DNA of 19,052 bases, from NCBI GenBank assembly GCA_021784615.1, contig JAJYHU010000151.1:1-19052 (forward strand). The letters run 5' to 3'. This DNA comes from Acidobacteriota bacterium. GTDB lineage: Bacteria; Acidobacteriota; Terriglobia; UBA7540. Below are positions 1 through 7,123 of this stretch, in pieces (position 1 is the first letter of the stretch; every line of letters starts with the position of its first letter). The translations under genes and the position numbers were made by a program. The notes below the pieces were generated by a model that was given only the letters and a program-made list of their open reading frames with translations, was not told the origin of the DNA and made no database searches.

Positions 1-87
1 GCCCGCAACTACGAAGCGGTGGCAAAAGCGCTGGTGGAGCAAGTCAGCATGGCAAGCGACCAGGCGCCGCAGATTATTACGGAGTAG
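1..87 (+). CDS. 3' end of an unidentified CDS (possibly Mrp-type P-loop ATPase)
   Basis: Frame 1 is open from the window edge to a TAG at 85-87, giving 28 residues that end in SDQAPQIITE. The visible tail is a helix of the pattern NYEAVAKALVEQV. It is followed after 2 bp by a DUF971 gene. DUF971 proteins are often encoded beside, or fused to, Mrp/NBP35-type iron-sulfur cluster carrier ATPases, and Mrp proteins end in a comparable helix, so Mrp is a reasonable guess. It rests on context only, because no catalytic motif lies inside the window. The spacing suggests the two genes are co-transcribed. Confidence 0.5.
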   Translation, partial: ARNYEAVAKALVEQVSMASDQAPQIITE

Positions 88-89
88 GG

Positions 90-437
90 TTGGCAGTGGC
101 GGTCTTTCCCAAAACCATCAAGCTTCTCGGCGATGGCGGCACGCTCGCGATCGATTGGTCCGACGGCCACCGGAGCGCCTATCCTTACCGGTATCTTCGG
201 GACCGCTGCCCCTGCGCCACCTGCACGGATTCCGAGCCGGCTCCCGAGCCCCCGCCAAGCCAGCTTCCCATGCTGGGCGCGAAACCCTTAAGACCCGACC
301 GGGCGGAACTGGTGGGCCGCTACGCCTTGCAGATCTTTTGGAACGACGGACACTCGAGCGGCATTTACACGTTCGATTATCTGCGCGAGTTGTGCTTCTG
401 CGACGCTTGTGAAGCGGAGCTGGATCATCTGATTTAG
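90..437 (+). CDS. DUF971 (GBBH-like N-terminal domain) protein
   Basis: A 115-residue protein starting at TTG 90, two bases after the upstream stop, with GGAG at 81-84 as a possible ribosome site. It shows two copies of one pattern. Residues 23-45 contain WSDGH, then YLRDRC, then C-P-C-x-x-C. Residues 84-107 contain WNDGH, then YLRELC, then C-F-C-x-x-C. This is the DUF971 fold, also found as the N-terminal domain of gamma-butyrobetaine hydroxylase. Cys40, Cys42 and Cys45 and Cys102, Cys104 and Cys107 could bind zinc or take part in iron-sulfur chemistry. The family is linked by neighbourhood to Mrp ATPases, but its biochemical role is not settled. Length matches stand-alone members. Confidence 0.85.
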   Translation: MAVAVFPKTIKLLGDGGTLAIDWSDGHRSAYPYRYLRDRCPCATCTDSEPAPEPPPSQLPMLGAKPLRPDRAELVGRYALQIFWNDGHSSGIYTFDYLRELCFCDACEAELDHLI

Positions 438-441
438 CAGG

Positions 442-470
442 TTGATAAAAGGCGTTCGCAGGGCTATCAT
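442..470 (+). promoter_or_regulatory. Candidate sigma70-type promoter for the YVTN gene
   Basis: TTGATA at 442-447 is followed by a 17-bp spacer and TATCAT at 465-470. Each hexamer differs from consensus at one position. It lies just after the DUF971 stop and predicts a start near 477, giving a leader of about 83 nt to the ATG at 560. Found by eye only. Confidence 0.5.
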
Positions 471-559
471 CCTCACCGAAGTAAAGAATCTCGATTTCCA
501 CCCATCGCTTGCACGGGGATTTCTTTCATCATGCGCCTGACGACGGCAAGGAGGAAGTC

Positions 560-1594
560 ATGATTTCTCTTAAAGCTTCTTCGGCACTTCTGATGGTGGC
601 GGCACTGGGTTTCCCCTTACTGGCCGCGGCTCCCATAGCCCGATCATCCCGGCGCTCCTCTTCGCGGGGCTTGCTTCTGGTGGACAACAAAGGCAATCAC
701 ACCTTGGGCATTGTCGATCCTCATGCCGGCCGGGAAATCGCCACGATCACCGAGACCGGCATCCGGGGCCATGAGGTTGCGGCGTCTCCAGACGGCCGCA
801 CGGCCTATGTTCCCATCTATGGCAATTCCGGCGTGGGCAGCCCCGGAACCGACGGCCGCACCATCGACGTGATTGACCTCGCCTCAAGGCGCGTGGTCTC
901 AACCATCGATCTTGGACGGCCCATGCGCCCGCACTGCGCGAAGTTCAGCCCCAAGGACGGACGGCTCTACGTCTCGACGGAGCTTGCCGACTCCGTGACC
1001 ATCATCGACCCCCGCACCAACCAGGTTGTTGGCTCCATCCCCACCGGACAGCCGGAGTCGCACATGCTGGCGTTCACGCACGACGGCCGCCGCATCTACA
1101 CGGCGAACGTGGGGCCGGGAACCGTCTCCGTACTGGATGTTGCGTCGCGCAAGACGCTCAAGATCATCCACGTGGCGAAAGAGGTGCAGCGGATTTCCGT
1201 CTCCATGGACGACCGGTACGCTTTTACCTCAGACCAGAAGGCCCCGCGCCTGGCGGTGATAGATACCGCCACCAACAAAGTTGCGTGCTGGGTGGAATTG
1301 CCCGGCATCGGTTACGGAACCGCGCCCACGCTCAACGGCCGCTATCTGCTGGTGGCCGTGATCAACAAGAACAAGGTGGCCGTGGTGGACCTCCGCACGA
1401 TGCGGGTGGTTCGGTCGATTGACGTGCCCGCCGCGCCGCAGGAAATCCTGGTCCGGCCCGACGATCGCTTCGCTTACGTCTCCTGCGATCGCAGCCGCCA
1501 GGTCGCCGAGATTGATCTCCGCGCCTGGAAGGTAGATAAGCTGATCAACACCGGGCCCGTCACGGACGGCCTGGCCTGGGCGGCCGCGCATTAG
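560..1594 (+). CDS. Secreted YVTN-family seven-bladed beta-propeller protein
   Basis: The start is set at ATG 560 because AAGGAGG lies about 6 nt upstream and the first residues (MISLKASSALLMVAALGF...) form a Sec signal peptide ending near AAAPIA. An in-frame TTG at 509 has no such support. The 344-residue product contains about seven repeats of the form 'Y-V/T ... V-x-V-I-D ... (R/K)-V-V-x-x-I'. Examples are TIDVIDLASRRVVSTIDLG, VTIIDPRTNQVVGSIPTG and VAVVDLRTMRVVRSIDVP. These are YVTN/lactonase-like beta-propeller blades. Such proteins act outside the cytoplasm in binding or surface roles, and the sequence does not show a specific ligand. The stop codon lies inside the left terminal repeat of the element at 1591-1796. 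Confidence 0.85.
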   Translation: MISLKASSALLMVAALGFPLLAAAPIARSSRRSSSRGLLLVDNKGNHTLGIVDPHAGREIATITETGIRGHEVAASPDGRTAYVPIYGNSGVGSPGTDGRTIDVIDLASRRVVSTIDLGRPMRPHCAKFSPKDGRLYVSTELADSVTIIDPRTNQVVGSIPTGQPESHMLAFTHDGRRIYTANVGPGTVSVLDVASRKTLKIIHVAKEVQRISVSMDDRYAFTSDQKAPRLAVIDTATNKVACWVELPGIGYGTAPTLNGRYLLVAVINKNKVAVVDLRTMRVVRSIDVPAAPQEILVRPDDRFAYVSCDRSRQVAEIDLRAWKVDKLINTGPVTDGLAWAAAH

Positions 1595-1796
1595 CAGTTT
1601 GTTGAAACACTCATGCGACCTGTCATTCCGGGGAGCCGAAAGGCGAAGAGGAATCTCGCATGGGGTCCGATTTCAGGGCGGGATTCCTCGCGGAGTTTAT
1701 CCTGAGCCCCCTGCACTTCGTTCGGGCCGTTCGCTAGCGGAGGGCGAACGGGCTCGGAATGAGACGGCGCCGAAACATTTTTCAATAAACTGTTAA
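1591..1796. repeat. MITE/REP-like element with 17-bp terminal inverted repeats
   Basis: The left end TTAGCAGTTTGTTGAAA (1591-1607) pairs with the reverse complement of 1780-1796 (TTAACAGTTTATTGAAA) at 15 of 17 positions. Three further inverted pairs are nested inside. TGTCATTCCGGGGAGCC (1621-1637) pairs imperfectly with 1750-1764. GAGGAATC (1648-1655) pairs with GATTCCTC (1682-1689). CCGTTCGC (1727-1734) pairs with GCGAACGG (1744-1751). No convincing gene lies inside. A non-autonomous palindromic element or a large transcribed hairpin would look like this. It fills nearly the whole gap between two genes and carries the stop codon of the first. Confidence 0.7.
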
Positions 1797-1886
1797 AGCC
1801 GCATGGATTCTGGTTTTCAGGGCCATGCAGAAATACCAACTCGCAATGCTGGGCAAGCTTTCTTCAGTTGCCGGAAGGCGGCACTC

Positions 1887-3515
1887 ATGAAACGCCGGGA
1901 ATTTATCGCTTCATCATTGGCGCTGGCCTCGACGGGAATGGCTGCGCGAACGGGGCGCGCTGCGAATGGAGTGATCGAAATCCTCATCAACGAGCCCGTG
2001 GGGCGGATCGCGCCGGAGCTGCACGGCCAGTTTACCGAGCATATCGGCGGCGTCATCTACGACGGCATCTGGGTGGGCGAAAACTCAAAGATCCCGAACC
2101 AGGGAGGCATTCGCAAGGCGCTGGTGGACCGCCTGCGACAGCTCCAGGTTCCCGTAGTTCGCTGGCCGGGCGGTTGCTTTGCGGACAGCTACAACTGGCG
2201 CGATGGCACCGGCCCACAGGCCGAGCGGCCCGTCCGCACCAACTTCTGGGCTAACGACCGCGCGCTTTGGAAAGTCCCGGACGGCCCGCAGAAGTACGAG
2301 CCCAACACCTTTGGGACTCCGGAGTTCATGCGCTTTTGCCGCCTGACGGGCGCCAAACCTTATTTTGCCGCGAACGTCCGCAGCCTCAGCCCTCTCGACT
2401 TTGATCAGTGGGTGGAATACTGCAATGCGCCCGCGGAGTCAACGACGCTTGCCAGGCGGCGCGCGGCAGACGGCAGCCGGGAGCCGCACGGCGTCACCTA
2501 TTGGGGAATTGGCAATGAGTCCTGGGGCTGTGGCGGCAACTTCCTGCCGCAGGAATATGCCACGGAGTACCGGCGCTTTACGGCCTGGGTTCCGGACTAC
2601 GGCATGAAGCTCAACTTTATCGGCTCCGGCCCGGGCGCGGGAATCGACCATCCGAATGTGGCCTGGACGCGCGGTTTTCTGGAAGCCGTGGCCGCCAAGC
2701 GCCTGAGTTTGTTCGACCAGCTTTACGGCCTGTCGCTGCACTACTACTGCGGAACCACCGGCAACGGCAGCTCCATCAATTTCAGCGCAGCCGACTGGTA
2801 CCAGTTGTTGTGGCAGGCCAATGTGATGGATTCGCATCTCACCGCGCATTGGCTGGCGATGGGGGAAATCGACCGCGATCACAAAGTGAAGCTGGTGGTG
2901 GATGAATGGGGCGCGTGGCACAGCGGTCCGGCAATTGACCCGCGCTATCTCTTTAGCTATCCGCCTTCCATGCTGGATGCCCTGGTTACCGGCATCACGC
3001 TCGACATTTTCAACCGCCACGCTGAAAAGCTCGCCATGTGCAACGTGGCGCAGCTCATCAACAACCTTCACACGCTGTTTTTGGCCGTGGAAGACCGCTT
3101 CACGGTCACGCCCAATTTCTGGGTCTTCGACATGTACAAGGCGCACCGCGGCGGCCAGTCGCTGCGCTTCATGGGCGATGCTCCGTCGATTCCTTACTCC
3201 TACCAAGGGAAAGGCAACTCGCTTTGGGGGCTGGCCGGTTCGGCGTCGATCCATCAGAAGGAGAAGAGGCTGGTGGTGACGGTGGTAAATCCTAACGTGA
3301 GCGAAGAGCGCACAACGGAGATCACCCTGCATGGCGCTTCCGCGCGGTCCGGGCGGGTTACGGTGCTGGCGGAAACCGATATCCACGCGCATAACGATTT
3401 TGAACACCCGAACGCCGTCCGCCCCAGCGAAGCGCCGGCCAAAGTTTCCGGCTCCCGCTTTGCCTGGACGTTTAAACCCGCCTCTGTCACCAAGCTTGAA
3501 ATCGATCTCGCCTGA
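1887..3515 (+). CDS. Tat-exported GH51 alpha-N-arabinofuranosidase
   Basis: The start is ATG 1887 (GGAAGG at 1873-1878), giving 542 residues. An upstream in-frame ATG at 1803 would bury the signal peptide. The N-terminus MKRREFIASSLALASTGMAA is a twin-arginine signal (R-R-E-F-I) with a hydrophobic stretch ending near GRAA, so the enzyme is probably exported folded. The catalytic domain has the clan GH-A signatures of GH51. The acid/base Glu211 is in WGIGNESWGCGG, the nucleophile Glu340 is in LVVDEWGAW, and RWPGGCFADSYNW is the early conserved block. The C-terminal ~150 residues form the usual beta-sandwich. The expected reaction is release of terminal alpha-L-arabinofuranosyl residues from arabinan or arabinoxylan. 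Activity on a neighbouring sugar linkage cannot be excluded from motifs alone. Confidence 0.92.
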   Translation: MKRREFIASSLALASTGMAARTGRAANGVIEILINEPVGRIAPELHGQFTEHIGGVIYDGIWVGENSKIPNQGGIRKALVDRLRQLQVPVVRWPGGCFADSYNWRDGTGPQAERPVRTNFWANDRALWKVPDGPQKYEPNTFGTPEFMRFCRLTGAKPYFAANVRSLSPLDFDQWVEYCNAPAESTTLARRRAADGSREPHGVTYWGIGNESWGCGGNFLPQEYATEYRRFTAWVPDYGMKLNFIGSGPGAGIDHPNVAWTRGFLEAVAAKRLSLFDQLYGLSLHYYCGTTGNGSSINFSAADWYQLLWQANVMDSHLTAHWLAMGEIDRDHKVKLVVDEWGAWHSGPAIDPRYLFSYPPSMLDALVTGITLDIFNRHAEKLAMCNVAQLINNLHTLFLAVEDRFTVTPNFWVFDMYKAHRGGQSLRFMGDAPSIPYSYQGKGNSLWGLAGSASIHQKEKRLVVTVVNPNVSEERTTEITLHGASARSGRVTVLAETDIHAHNDFEHPNAVRPSEAPAKVSGSRFAWTFKPASVTKLEIDLA

Positions 3516-3560
3516 AGCCGTTGGCGCTCTCGCCGCATTGGCGCGTGCCGCATCGGCGCG

Positions 3561-3589
3561 TCGACATGTTGTGCGCTCCCGGCTATAAT
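3561..3589 (+). promoter_or_regulatory. Near-consensus sigma70 promoter with a very short leader
   Basis: TCGACA (3561-3566), a 17-bp spacer, and a perfect TATAAT (3584-3589). Transcription would begin near 3596, only about 9 nt before the ATG at 3605, and no Shine-Dalgarno fits in that leader. This supports 3605 as the start of the next gene over the earlier in-frame candidates (3521, 3566), which lie upstream of or inside the promoter. Confidence 0.65.
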
Positions 3590-3604
3590 GAGCGCCGAGC
3601 GGCC

Positions 3605-5137
3605 ATGGTGCATGGACACGATCCCGAATCACTTCGCAGCTTGCAAAGCGAAGTCGAAACCTTCATTCAATCCCTCTCGCGCCCAATGGTGGTTGAGGAT
3701 GAGGTTGATCTCTTCGACCTCACTTCGGCCGAGTGGCGGTTGACGCTCGAACCCGACAAGCTGCTTTTTGAAGCCTGGAACGGCAAGCGGTCGTTGGCGC
3801 GGCGCGTGGAAGATCTGGCTTATCGCGACGGAGGAAAGCTGGGACTTTTTGTTCGCCGGCCGCATGCCCGGGCGACAAGTGTGCTGGAATTTCGCGATCT
3901 TCGGTCCGCCGAGCGCCGGGGCAGGGGCAAGGGGCGCTCCGCTTTCCGCAGCGAGTTCGTGGCGATGATCGAGCGCGAGCATCCCGGCTGGCGGCGGGAA
4001 TACGTTAGCAATCGCTCGGACCGCGAGCATTCCTTCTCCACGTGGTACACACGCGGGCTGGCACGGCAGGGCCGGACGGCCTGGGCTTTTATCGGGCTCG
4101 GCGATGACGAGTCTCCTGCGGCTGCTGATTCCGCGCTGGCGTTCGGCATGATCTGGCTCGACTGGCTGCGCGCCCGCGCAGACAGAACCGTGGTTTCCAA
4201 GCTTCGGATTTACTTGCCGCGCGCGGCCGTTGATCTGAATGCGCAGCGCGCCCTGTGCCTGAATCGCCGCGCGGCGCAATTGGAGTTGTACGAATGGAAC
4301 CGTGGCGATTCACGCCCGCAATGGATCGGCCTGGAAGCCTATCGCAACGTGGAATCGCGCCTGGTGCACCGCGGGTCAAGCGAATCACTTGTCAAGCGGC
4401 ACCGAGACATGCTGAGCCGTTTGCTGGGTGACAAGATGGACCGGCTTGCGACGGTGGCCGATACTTCCGGCGGTTTTGTTTCCGTGCGCGTCGAAGGGCT
4501 TGAGGTCGCCCGCGTGGAAGGCGACCTTTCACCGCGTGTCTATTTCGGCCTTGAAGGAAGCGTGCGGAGATTGGACGAGGCGGGGATTGAAGAATTTCAG
4601 AACTTCATCTCGCTTGTGCTCAGCCGCCGCAACGCTGCCTGCCCCGACTCCTCCGATGAATTCTATCGCCTGCAACCCGAGCGCTGGCTTGAGAGCTTGC
4701 TGGTGAAAGACATCACCAAAATTGATCCCGGCCTTTCGTCCGACTTCGTGTACCCGCAAGTGCCGGCGTTTTCCAGAACGGATCGCGGCGTGATTGACAT
4801 CCTGAGCGCCACGCGGGCGGGCAGGCTGGCGGTGATCGAGCTGAAGCTTCACGAAGAAATCAACCTGCCCTTCCAGGCGCTCGATTACTGGCTGCGCGTG
4901 GAGGCGATCCGGCGGAAGGCAAAGTTCCAGGACTTTGGATATTTTGTGGGTTTGTCACTGGCAGACGCGCCGCCTTTGCTGTACCTCGTCGCGCCTGCGT
5001 TCCGATTCCATTCCACAACATCCCGCCTGCTTCGCTACCTTGATCCCGCGATTGCCGTGATCCAGGTGGGAATCAACAATCAGTGGCGGCGGGGCATCAA
5101 AATTCTCTTTAGGCGCGACGGGCGCACGGGCGCCTGA
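3605..5137 (+). CDS. Uncharacterised protein with C-terminal PD-(D/E)XK nuclease-like domain
   Basis: A 510-residue protein that I do not recognise as a named family. The first ~350 residues are charged, with no clear motif. The C-terminal part has the spacing of a PD-(D/E)XK core: Glu363 in RWLESLL, Asp398 in RGVIDIL, and Glu412-x-Lys414 in LAVIELKLHE, followed by a helix with FQALDYW. This order (Glu helix, D strand, ExK strand, Q helix) is that of RecB-/Mrr-/NERD-like nuclease folds. It may therefore bind or cut DNA, for repair or defence, but no helicase or partner gene is adjacent. The start at 3605 is chosen from the promoter at 3561-3589. It ends 33 bp from the convergent dtd gene. Confidence 0.75.
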   Translation: MVHGHDPESLRSLQSEVETFIQSLSRPMVVEDEVDLFDLTSAEWRLTLEPDKLLFEAWNGKRSLARRVEDLAYRDGGKLGLFVRRPHARATSVLEFRDLRSAERRGRGKGRSAFRSEFVAMIEREHPGWRREYVSNRSDREHSFSTWYTRGLARQGRTAWAFIGLGDDESPAAADSALAFGMIWLDWLRARADRTVVSKLRIYLPRAAVDLNAQRALCLNRRAAQLELYEWNRGDSRPQWIGLEAYRNVESRLVHRGSSESLVKRHRDMLSRLLGDKMDRLATVADTSGGFVSVRVEGLEVARVEGDLSPRVYFGLEGSVRRLDEAGIEEFQNFISLVLSRRNAACPDSSDEFYRLQPERWLESLLVKDITKIDPGLSSDFVYPQVPAFSRTDRGVIDILSATRAGRLAVIELKLHEEINLPFQALDYWLRVEAIRRKAKFQDFGYFVGLSLADAPPLLYLVAPAFRFHSTTSRLLRYLDPAIAVIQVGINNQWRRGIKILFRRDGRTGA

Positions 5138-5170
5138 TGCCGAGCGCGCATCGGTTTCCGTTTGTCCGCC

Positions 5171-5620
5171 TCAAAAGACCCGGTTGGAATCGAGCAGCAA
5201 GGTTACCGGCCCGTCGTTTGTGAGTTCAACTTCCATCAGCGCCTGGAACTCACCCGTTTCTACTTGCATCCCCAGCGCCGAGATCGATTCCACGAAGGCG
5301 TGATAGAGCGGCCGGGCTTGGTCGGCCGGCGCAGCCTGAATGTAACTTGGCCGGCGGCCCTTGCGGCAGTCGCCGTAGATGGTGAACTCCGACACGACGA
5401 GCACAGCGGTGCCCGCTTCACGAAGGTCAAGATTCATCCGGCCGTGATCGTCATTGAAAATCCGCAGGCTTGCGATCTTCTCTGCCAAGACTTTTCCGGT
5501 TTCGCGGGTATCCGCTCGGGCGATTGCGACCATCACCAGCACTCCCGGGCCGATTTGCCCGATCGTCCGGCCCTCCACCCGCACCTCGGCGCGCTTCACG
5601 CGCTGGACCACAGCTCGCAT
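5171..5620 (-). CDS. dtd: D-aminoacyl-tRNA deacylase
   Basis: A 149-residue protein, the normal DTD length. It begins MRAVVQRVKRAEVRV, as the family does, with AAGGAG about 8 nt upstream on the minus strand. Both active-site elements are present: the SQxT-type motif as VSEFTIYGDCRKGRRPSY, and the Gly-cisPro motif in ELTNDGPVTLLLDS. The enzyme hydrolyses the ester between a D-amino acid (or glycine) and tRNA in the cytoplasm, protecting translation. The gene converges with the PD-(D/E)XK gene and is divergent from the phage block. Confidence 0.96.
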   Translation of the reverse strand: MRAVVQRVKRAEVRVEGRTIGQIGPGVLVMVAIARADTRETGKVLAEKIASLRIFNDDHGRMNLDLREAGTAVLVVSEFTIYGDCRKGRRPSYIQAAPADQARPLYHAFVESISALGMQVETGEFQALMEVELTNDGPVTLLLDSNRVF

Positions 5621-5781
5621 TGATCTCCGCTCCTTTTCGGTGTCGGCCGAGCGCCAGGCGCCGCAGAATCAGCCGCTTTGTTCTTGTATCACTTCCCTCC
5701 GTGCGATGCCAACCCCTGAAGCGGCGTCGTGGGCTGTAGCAAAGGGAAGCGGTTGTGAGTAAACTTTACCCGGTGTTGCGG

Positions 5782-5810
5782 ATATGAACAGAATTTAACT
5801 TTCTGTCAAG
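5782..5810 (-). promoter_or_regulatory. Weak candidate promoter facing dtd
   Basis: On the minus strand, a perfect TTGACA (5810-5805) is followed by 17 bp and CATATC (5787-5782), which is a poor -10. It would give a leader of roughly 155 nt to dtd. Confidence 0.3.
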
Positions 5811-5831
5811 TTATTACTTAATGAACATCTT

Positions 5832-5848
5832 TGTATCTAATTGATACA
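5832..5848. promoter_or_regulatory. Palindromic operator-like site
   Basis: TGTATC, TAATT, GATACA: perfect 6-bp arms around a 5-bp AT centre, within the AT-rich island between dtd and the endolysin. A dimeric repressor would bind such a site. No repressor gene is in the window, so the binder is unknown. Confidence 0.4.
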
Positions 5849-5875
5849 TCTGCGCTTACGTTTCCACTTCAAAAA

Positions 5876-5935
5876 CGTCCCAAAAATCCCCATCGTCCCA
5901 TTTCCGGGGGATAGGCTAGAGTTGTAGATGGGACG
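5876..5935. repeat. CGTCCCA repeats with an inverted copy
   Basis: CGTCCCA occurs at 5876-5882 and again within CGTCCCAT at 5894-5901, and the exact inverse ATGGGACG lies at 5928-5935. The last two can pair as an 8-bp stem with a 26-nt loop. They sit about 70-130 bp upstream of the endolysin start. Confidence 0.45.
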
Positions 5936-6005
5936 CGGGGTGAGCCACTGAGGGTGGCCGCTTTGGGGAGGCGTCCGTGCGATTGATGGGGAGGGTGTTT
6001 TGCAG

Positions 6006-6725
6006 ATGCATTCCAGCGCCGTTCAAGCCTCCGCCGAGCCTGCGGGCTCGCTGCCGCGGGAGCAATCCGCCGCCGAGGCGCTTGTTGAGCGCCGGCTGGT
6101 CGGGCGAGTTTTTGATGAGTGTGACGCGGTGATTCGCGAAGCGTGCCGGTCGTCTTCGGCGCCGCCTGAATTTCTAGGGGCGCTGACGGCCAACGAATCC
6201 GGCGGCCGGCGTGACGCGACGCGATTTGAGCCGGCGGTCTACCGGCATTTGCAGGCGGTAGCGAGCGGCAATTCTGCGGCCTACGGCAGCCTGACGGCGG
6301 CGGCGCTGGATGCTGAAGCGGCGGAACTTTTGCCGAGCGACGCCGCGCTGCACGCGCGCCAACTGACGGCGGCTTTTGCGGCGAACCACGGGGCGCAGCT
6401 TGCCGGCCTGCCGGATGAGGCTCTGCGCGAGTTTTCGACCTCCTGGGGATACACGCAGATCATGGGCTACCACATGGTGGGGCGGGCGGGAACGGTGCGC
6501 GATCTGATGGATCCGCCTTTTCACTATCGCGTGGCGGTGCGGCTTTTGTCGGAATTTGCGGCTGACTACCGGCTGGACCCGGCCCGCGACTTTTCTGAGA
6601 TGTTCTGCTGTTGGAACACCGGCCGTCCGAACGGCAAAACGTCTGATCCGAACTATGTTGAAAACGGGCTCCGACGCATGCGGATTTACCGCCAGCTTCA
6701 GGCGGGGGCTGCGGCGGCCCGGTAA
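6006..6725 (+). CDS. Phage endolysin (lysozyme / lytic transglycosylase-like)
   Basis: A 239-residue protein from ATG 6006. A TTG at 6000 is also in frame, and GGGGAGGG at 5988-5995 could serve either. Motifs fit a lysozyme-superfamily muramidase or transglycosylase. LTANESGG carries the probable catalytic Glu (residue 64), SWGYTQIMGY lies at about 146-155, and WNTGRPNGKTSDPNYVENGL near the C-terminus resembles the SLT 'Y-N-x-G ... Y-V' block. It would cleave peptidoglycan glycan strands during host lysis. There is no signal peptide, so it would need a holin or similar to reach the wall. It opens the phage block, as the lysozyme gene does in the Mu-type late region. Confidence 0.75.
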   Translation: MHSSAVQASAEPAGSLPREQSAAEALVERRLVGRVFDECDAVIREACRSSSAPPEFLGALTANESGGRRDATRFEPAVYRHLQAVASGNSAAYGSLTAAALDAEAAELLPSDAALHARQLTAAFAANHGAQLAGLPDEALREFSTSWGYTQIMGYHMVGRAGTVRDLMDPPFHYRVAVRLLSEFAADYRLDPARDFSEMFCCWNTGRPNGKTSDPNYVENGLRRMRIYRQLQAGAAAAR

Positions 6726-6744
6726 AAACGAGAGGAGAAAATTG

Positions 6745-6888
6745 ATGCCCAACCTGGTGGCGTTTGTGGTGGGACTTGCGGTGGGAGTTGTGCTGGAGGC
6801 GTTTCTTGAGAAGCGAGTGGTGGCGGAAGTTCAAAAGCTGCACGCCTACGTGGCGGGAGAGTTCCAGAAGCTTGCCGCCAAGCTGTAG
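6745..6888 (+). CDS. 47-residue single-span membrane protein (phage lysis region)
   Basis: ATG 6745 follows an AGGAG ribosome site and lies 19 bp after the endolysin stop. The product is a glycine-rich hydrophobic helix (residues 4-20, VAFVVGLAVGVVLEAF) followed by an amphipathic charged helix. Size, topology and position next to the endolysin suit a holin or a small lysis accessory, but no family motif is visible and that role is inferred from context. Confidence 0.55.
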   Translation: MPNLVAFVVGLAVGVVLEAFLEKRVVAEVQKLHAYVAGEFQKLAAKL

Positions 6889-6984
6889 GCGAACCTGCGA
6901 TTGATTTCGATGGCGGCGCCCGGCGTTGCAGCGGAGCCATTACGCCGCCATCCCGGCAGGCGGGAAAAAGCAGAGGCGTCCTCG

Positions 6985-7008
6985 CGCAAAGGCGCGAAGG
7001 CGCAAAGA
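6985..7008. repeat. Three tandem 8-bp units (CGCRAAGR)
   Basis: CGCAAAGG, CGCGAAGG and CGCAAAGA are arranged head to tail without gaps. Similar 'CGCAAAGG' tracts are common intergenic dispersed repeats in many bacteria. Confidence 0.6.
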
Positions 7009-7068
7009 AAGAATTTGTGAAGGCGTGAAAAAAAGCGCGGCCCGGAGATCAAATCGCGGGGCGGAAGC

Positions 7069-7119
7069 GTAGAGGCGGGTTTACGCCGCTACTTGGCGGG
7101 ATAAGCCCGCCGCTACAAA
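7069..7119. repeat. Palindromic dispersed repeat, copy 1 (intergenic, double hairpin)
   Basis: Two hairpins side by side. In the first, GTAGaGGCG (7069-7077) pairs with CGCCgCTAC (7084-7092). In the second, GGCGGG (7096-7101) pairs with CCCGCC (7107-7112), and CGCTACA follows. The outer GTAG...CTAC ends also pair. It shares its GTAGCGGCGG/CCGCTACA ends with the copies at 9060, 9834, 9867 and 10096. Confidence 0.7.
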
Positions 7120-7123
7120 AACG

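Larger units (their letters stand above)
5621..6005. other. Non-coding boundary region, AT-rich in the middle
   Basis: About 385 bp without a credible gene between dtd and the endolysin gene. Its centre (about 5760-5875) is visibly AT-rich against GC-rich surroundings. It contains a candidate minus-strand promoter, a palindrome and CGTCCCA repeats, listed separately. It is the left edge of the phage block. No remnant of corA, integrase or repressor was seen in it. Confidence 0.7.
6889..7123. other. Non-coding stretch filled with small repeats
   Basis: A 235-bp gap interrupting the otherwise tightly packed lysis genes. It holds three tandem 8-mers (CGCAAAGG, CGCGAAGG, CGCAAAGA at 6985-7008) and a double-hairpin palindromic repeat at 7069-7119. 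No reading frame in it looks coding. Confidence 0.6.

Noticed and set aside
1599..1839. Short frames on both strands between the propeller and GH51 genes
   Set aside because: They consist of the inverted-repeat element and have no ribosome site or protein motif.
2439..3632. 397-residue open frame on the minus strand
   Set aside because: It lies antisense to the GH51 gene, whose motifs are clear. It is Arg/His/Ala-rich without a domain, as expected for a shadow of GC-rich coding DNA.
3605..5137. Restriction endonuclease or defence-island gene
   Set aside because: No methyltransferase, specificity subunit or other defence gene is adjacent, so only the nuclease-like fold is reported.
5138..5170. 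Rho-independent terminator between the nuclease-like gene and dtd
   Set aside because: Only a 4-bp CCGA/TCGG pairing with an interrupted T-run is visible, which is too weak to claim.
5162..5623. 153-residue plus-strand frame opposite dtd
   Set aside because: dtd on the minus strand has full family length and both active-site motifs; this is its complement.
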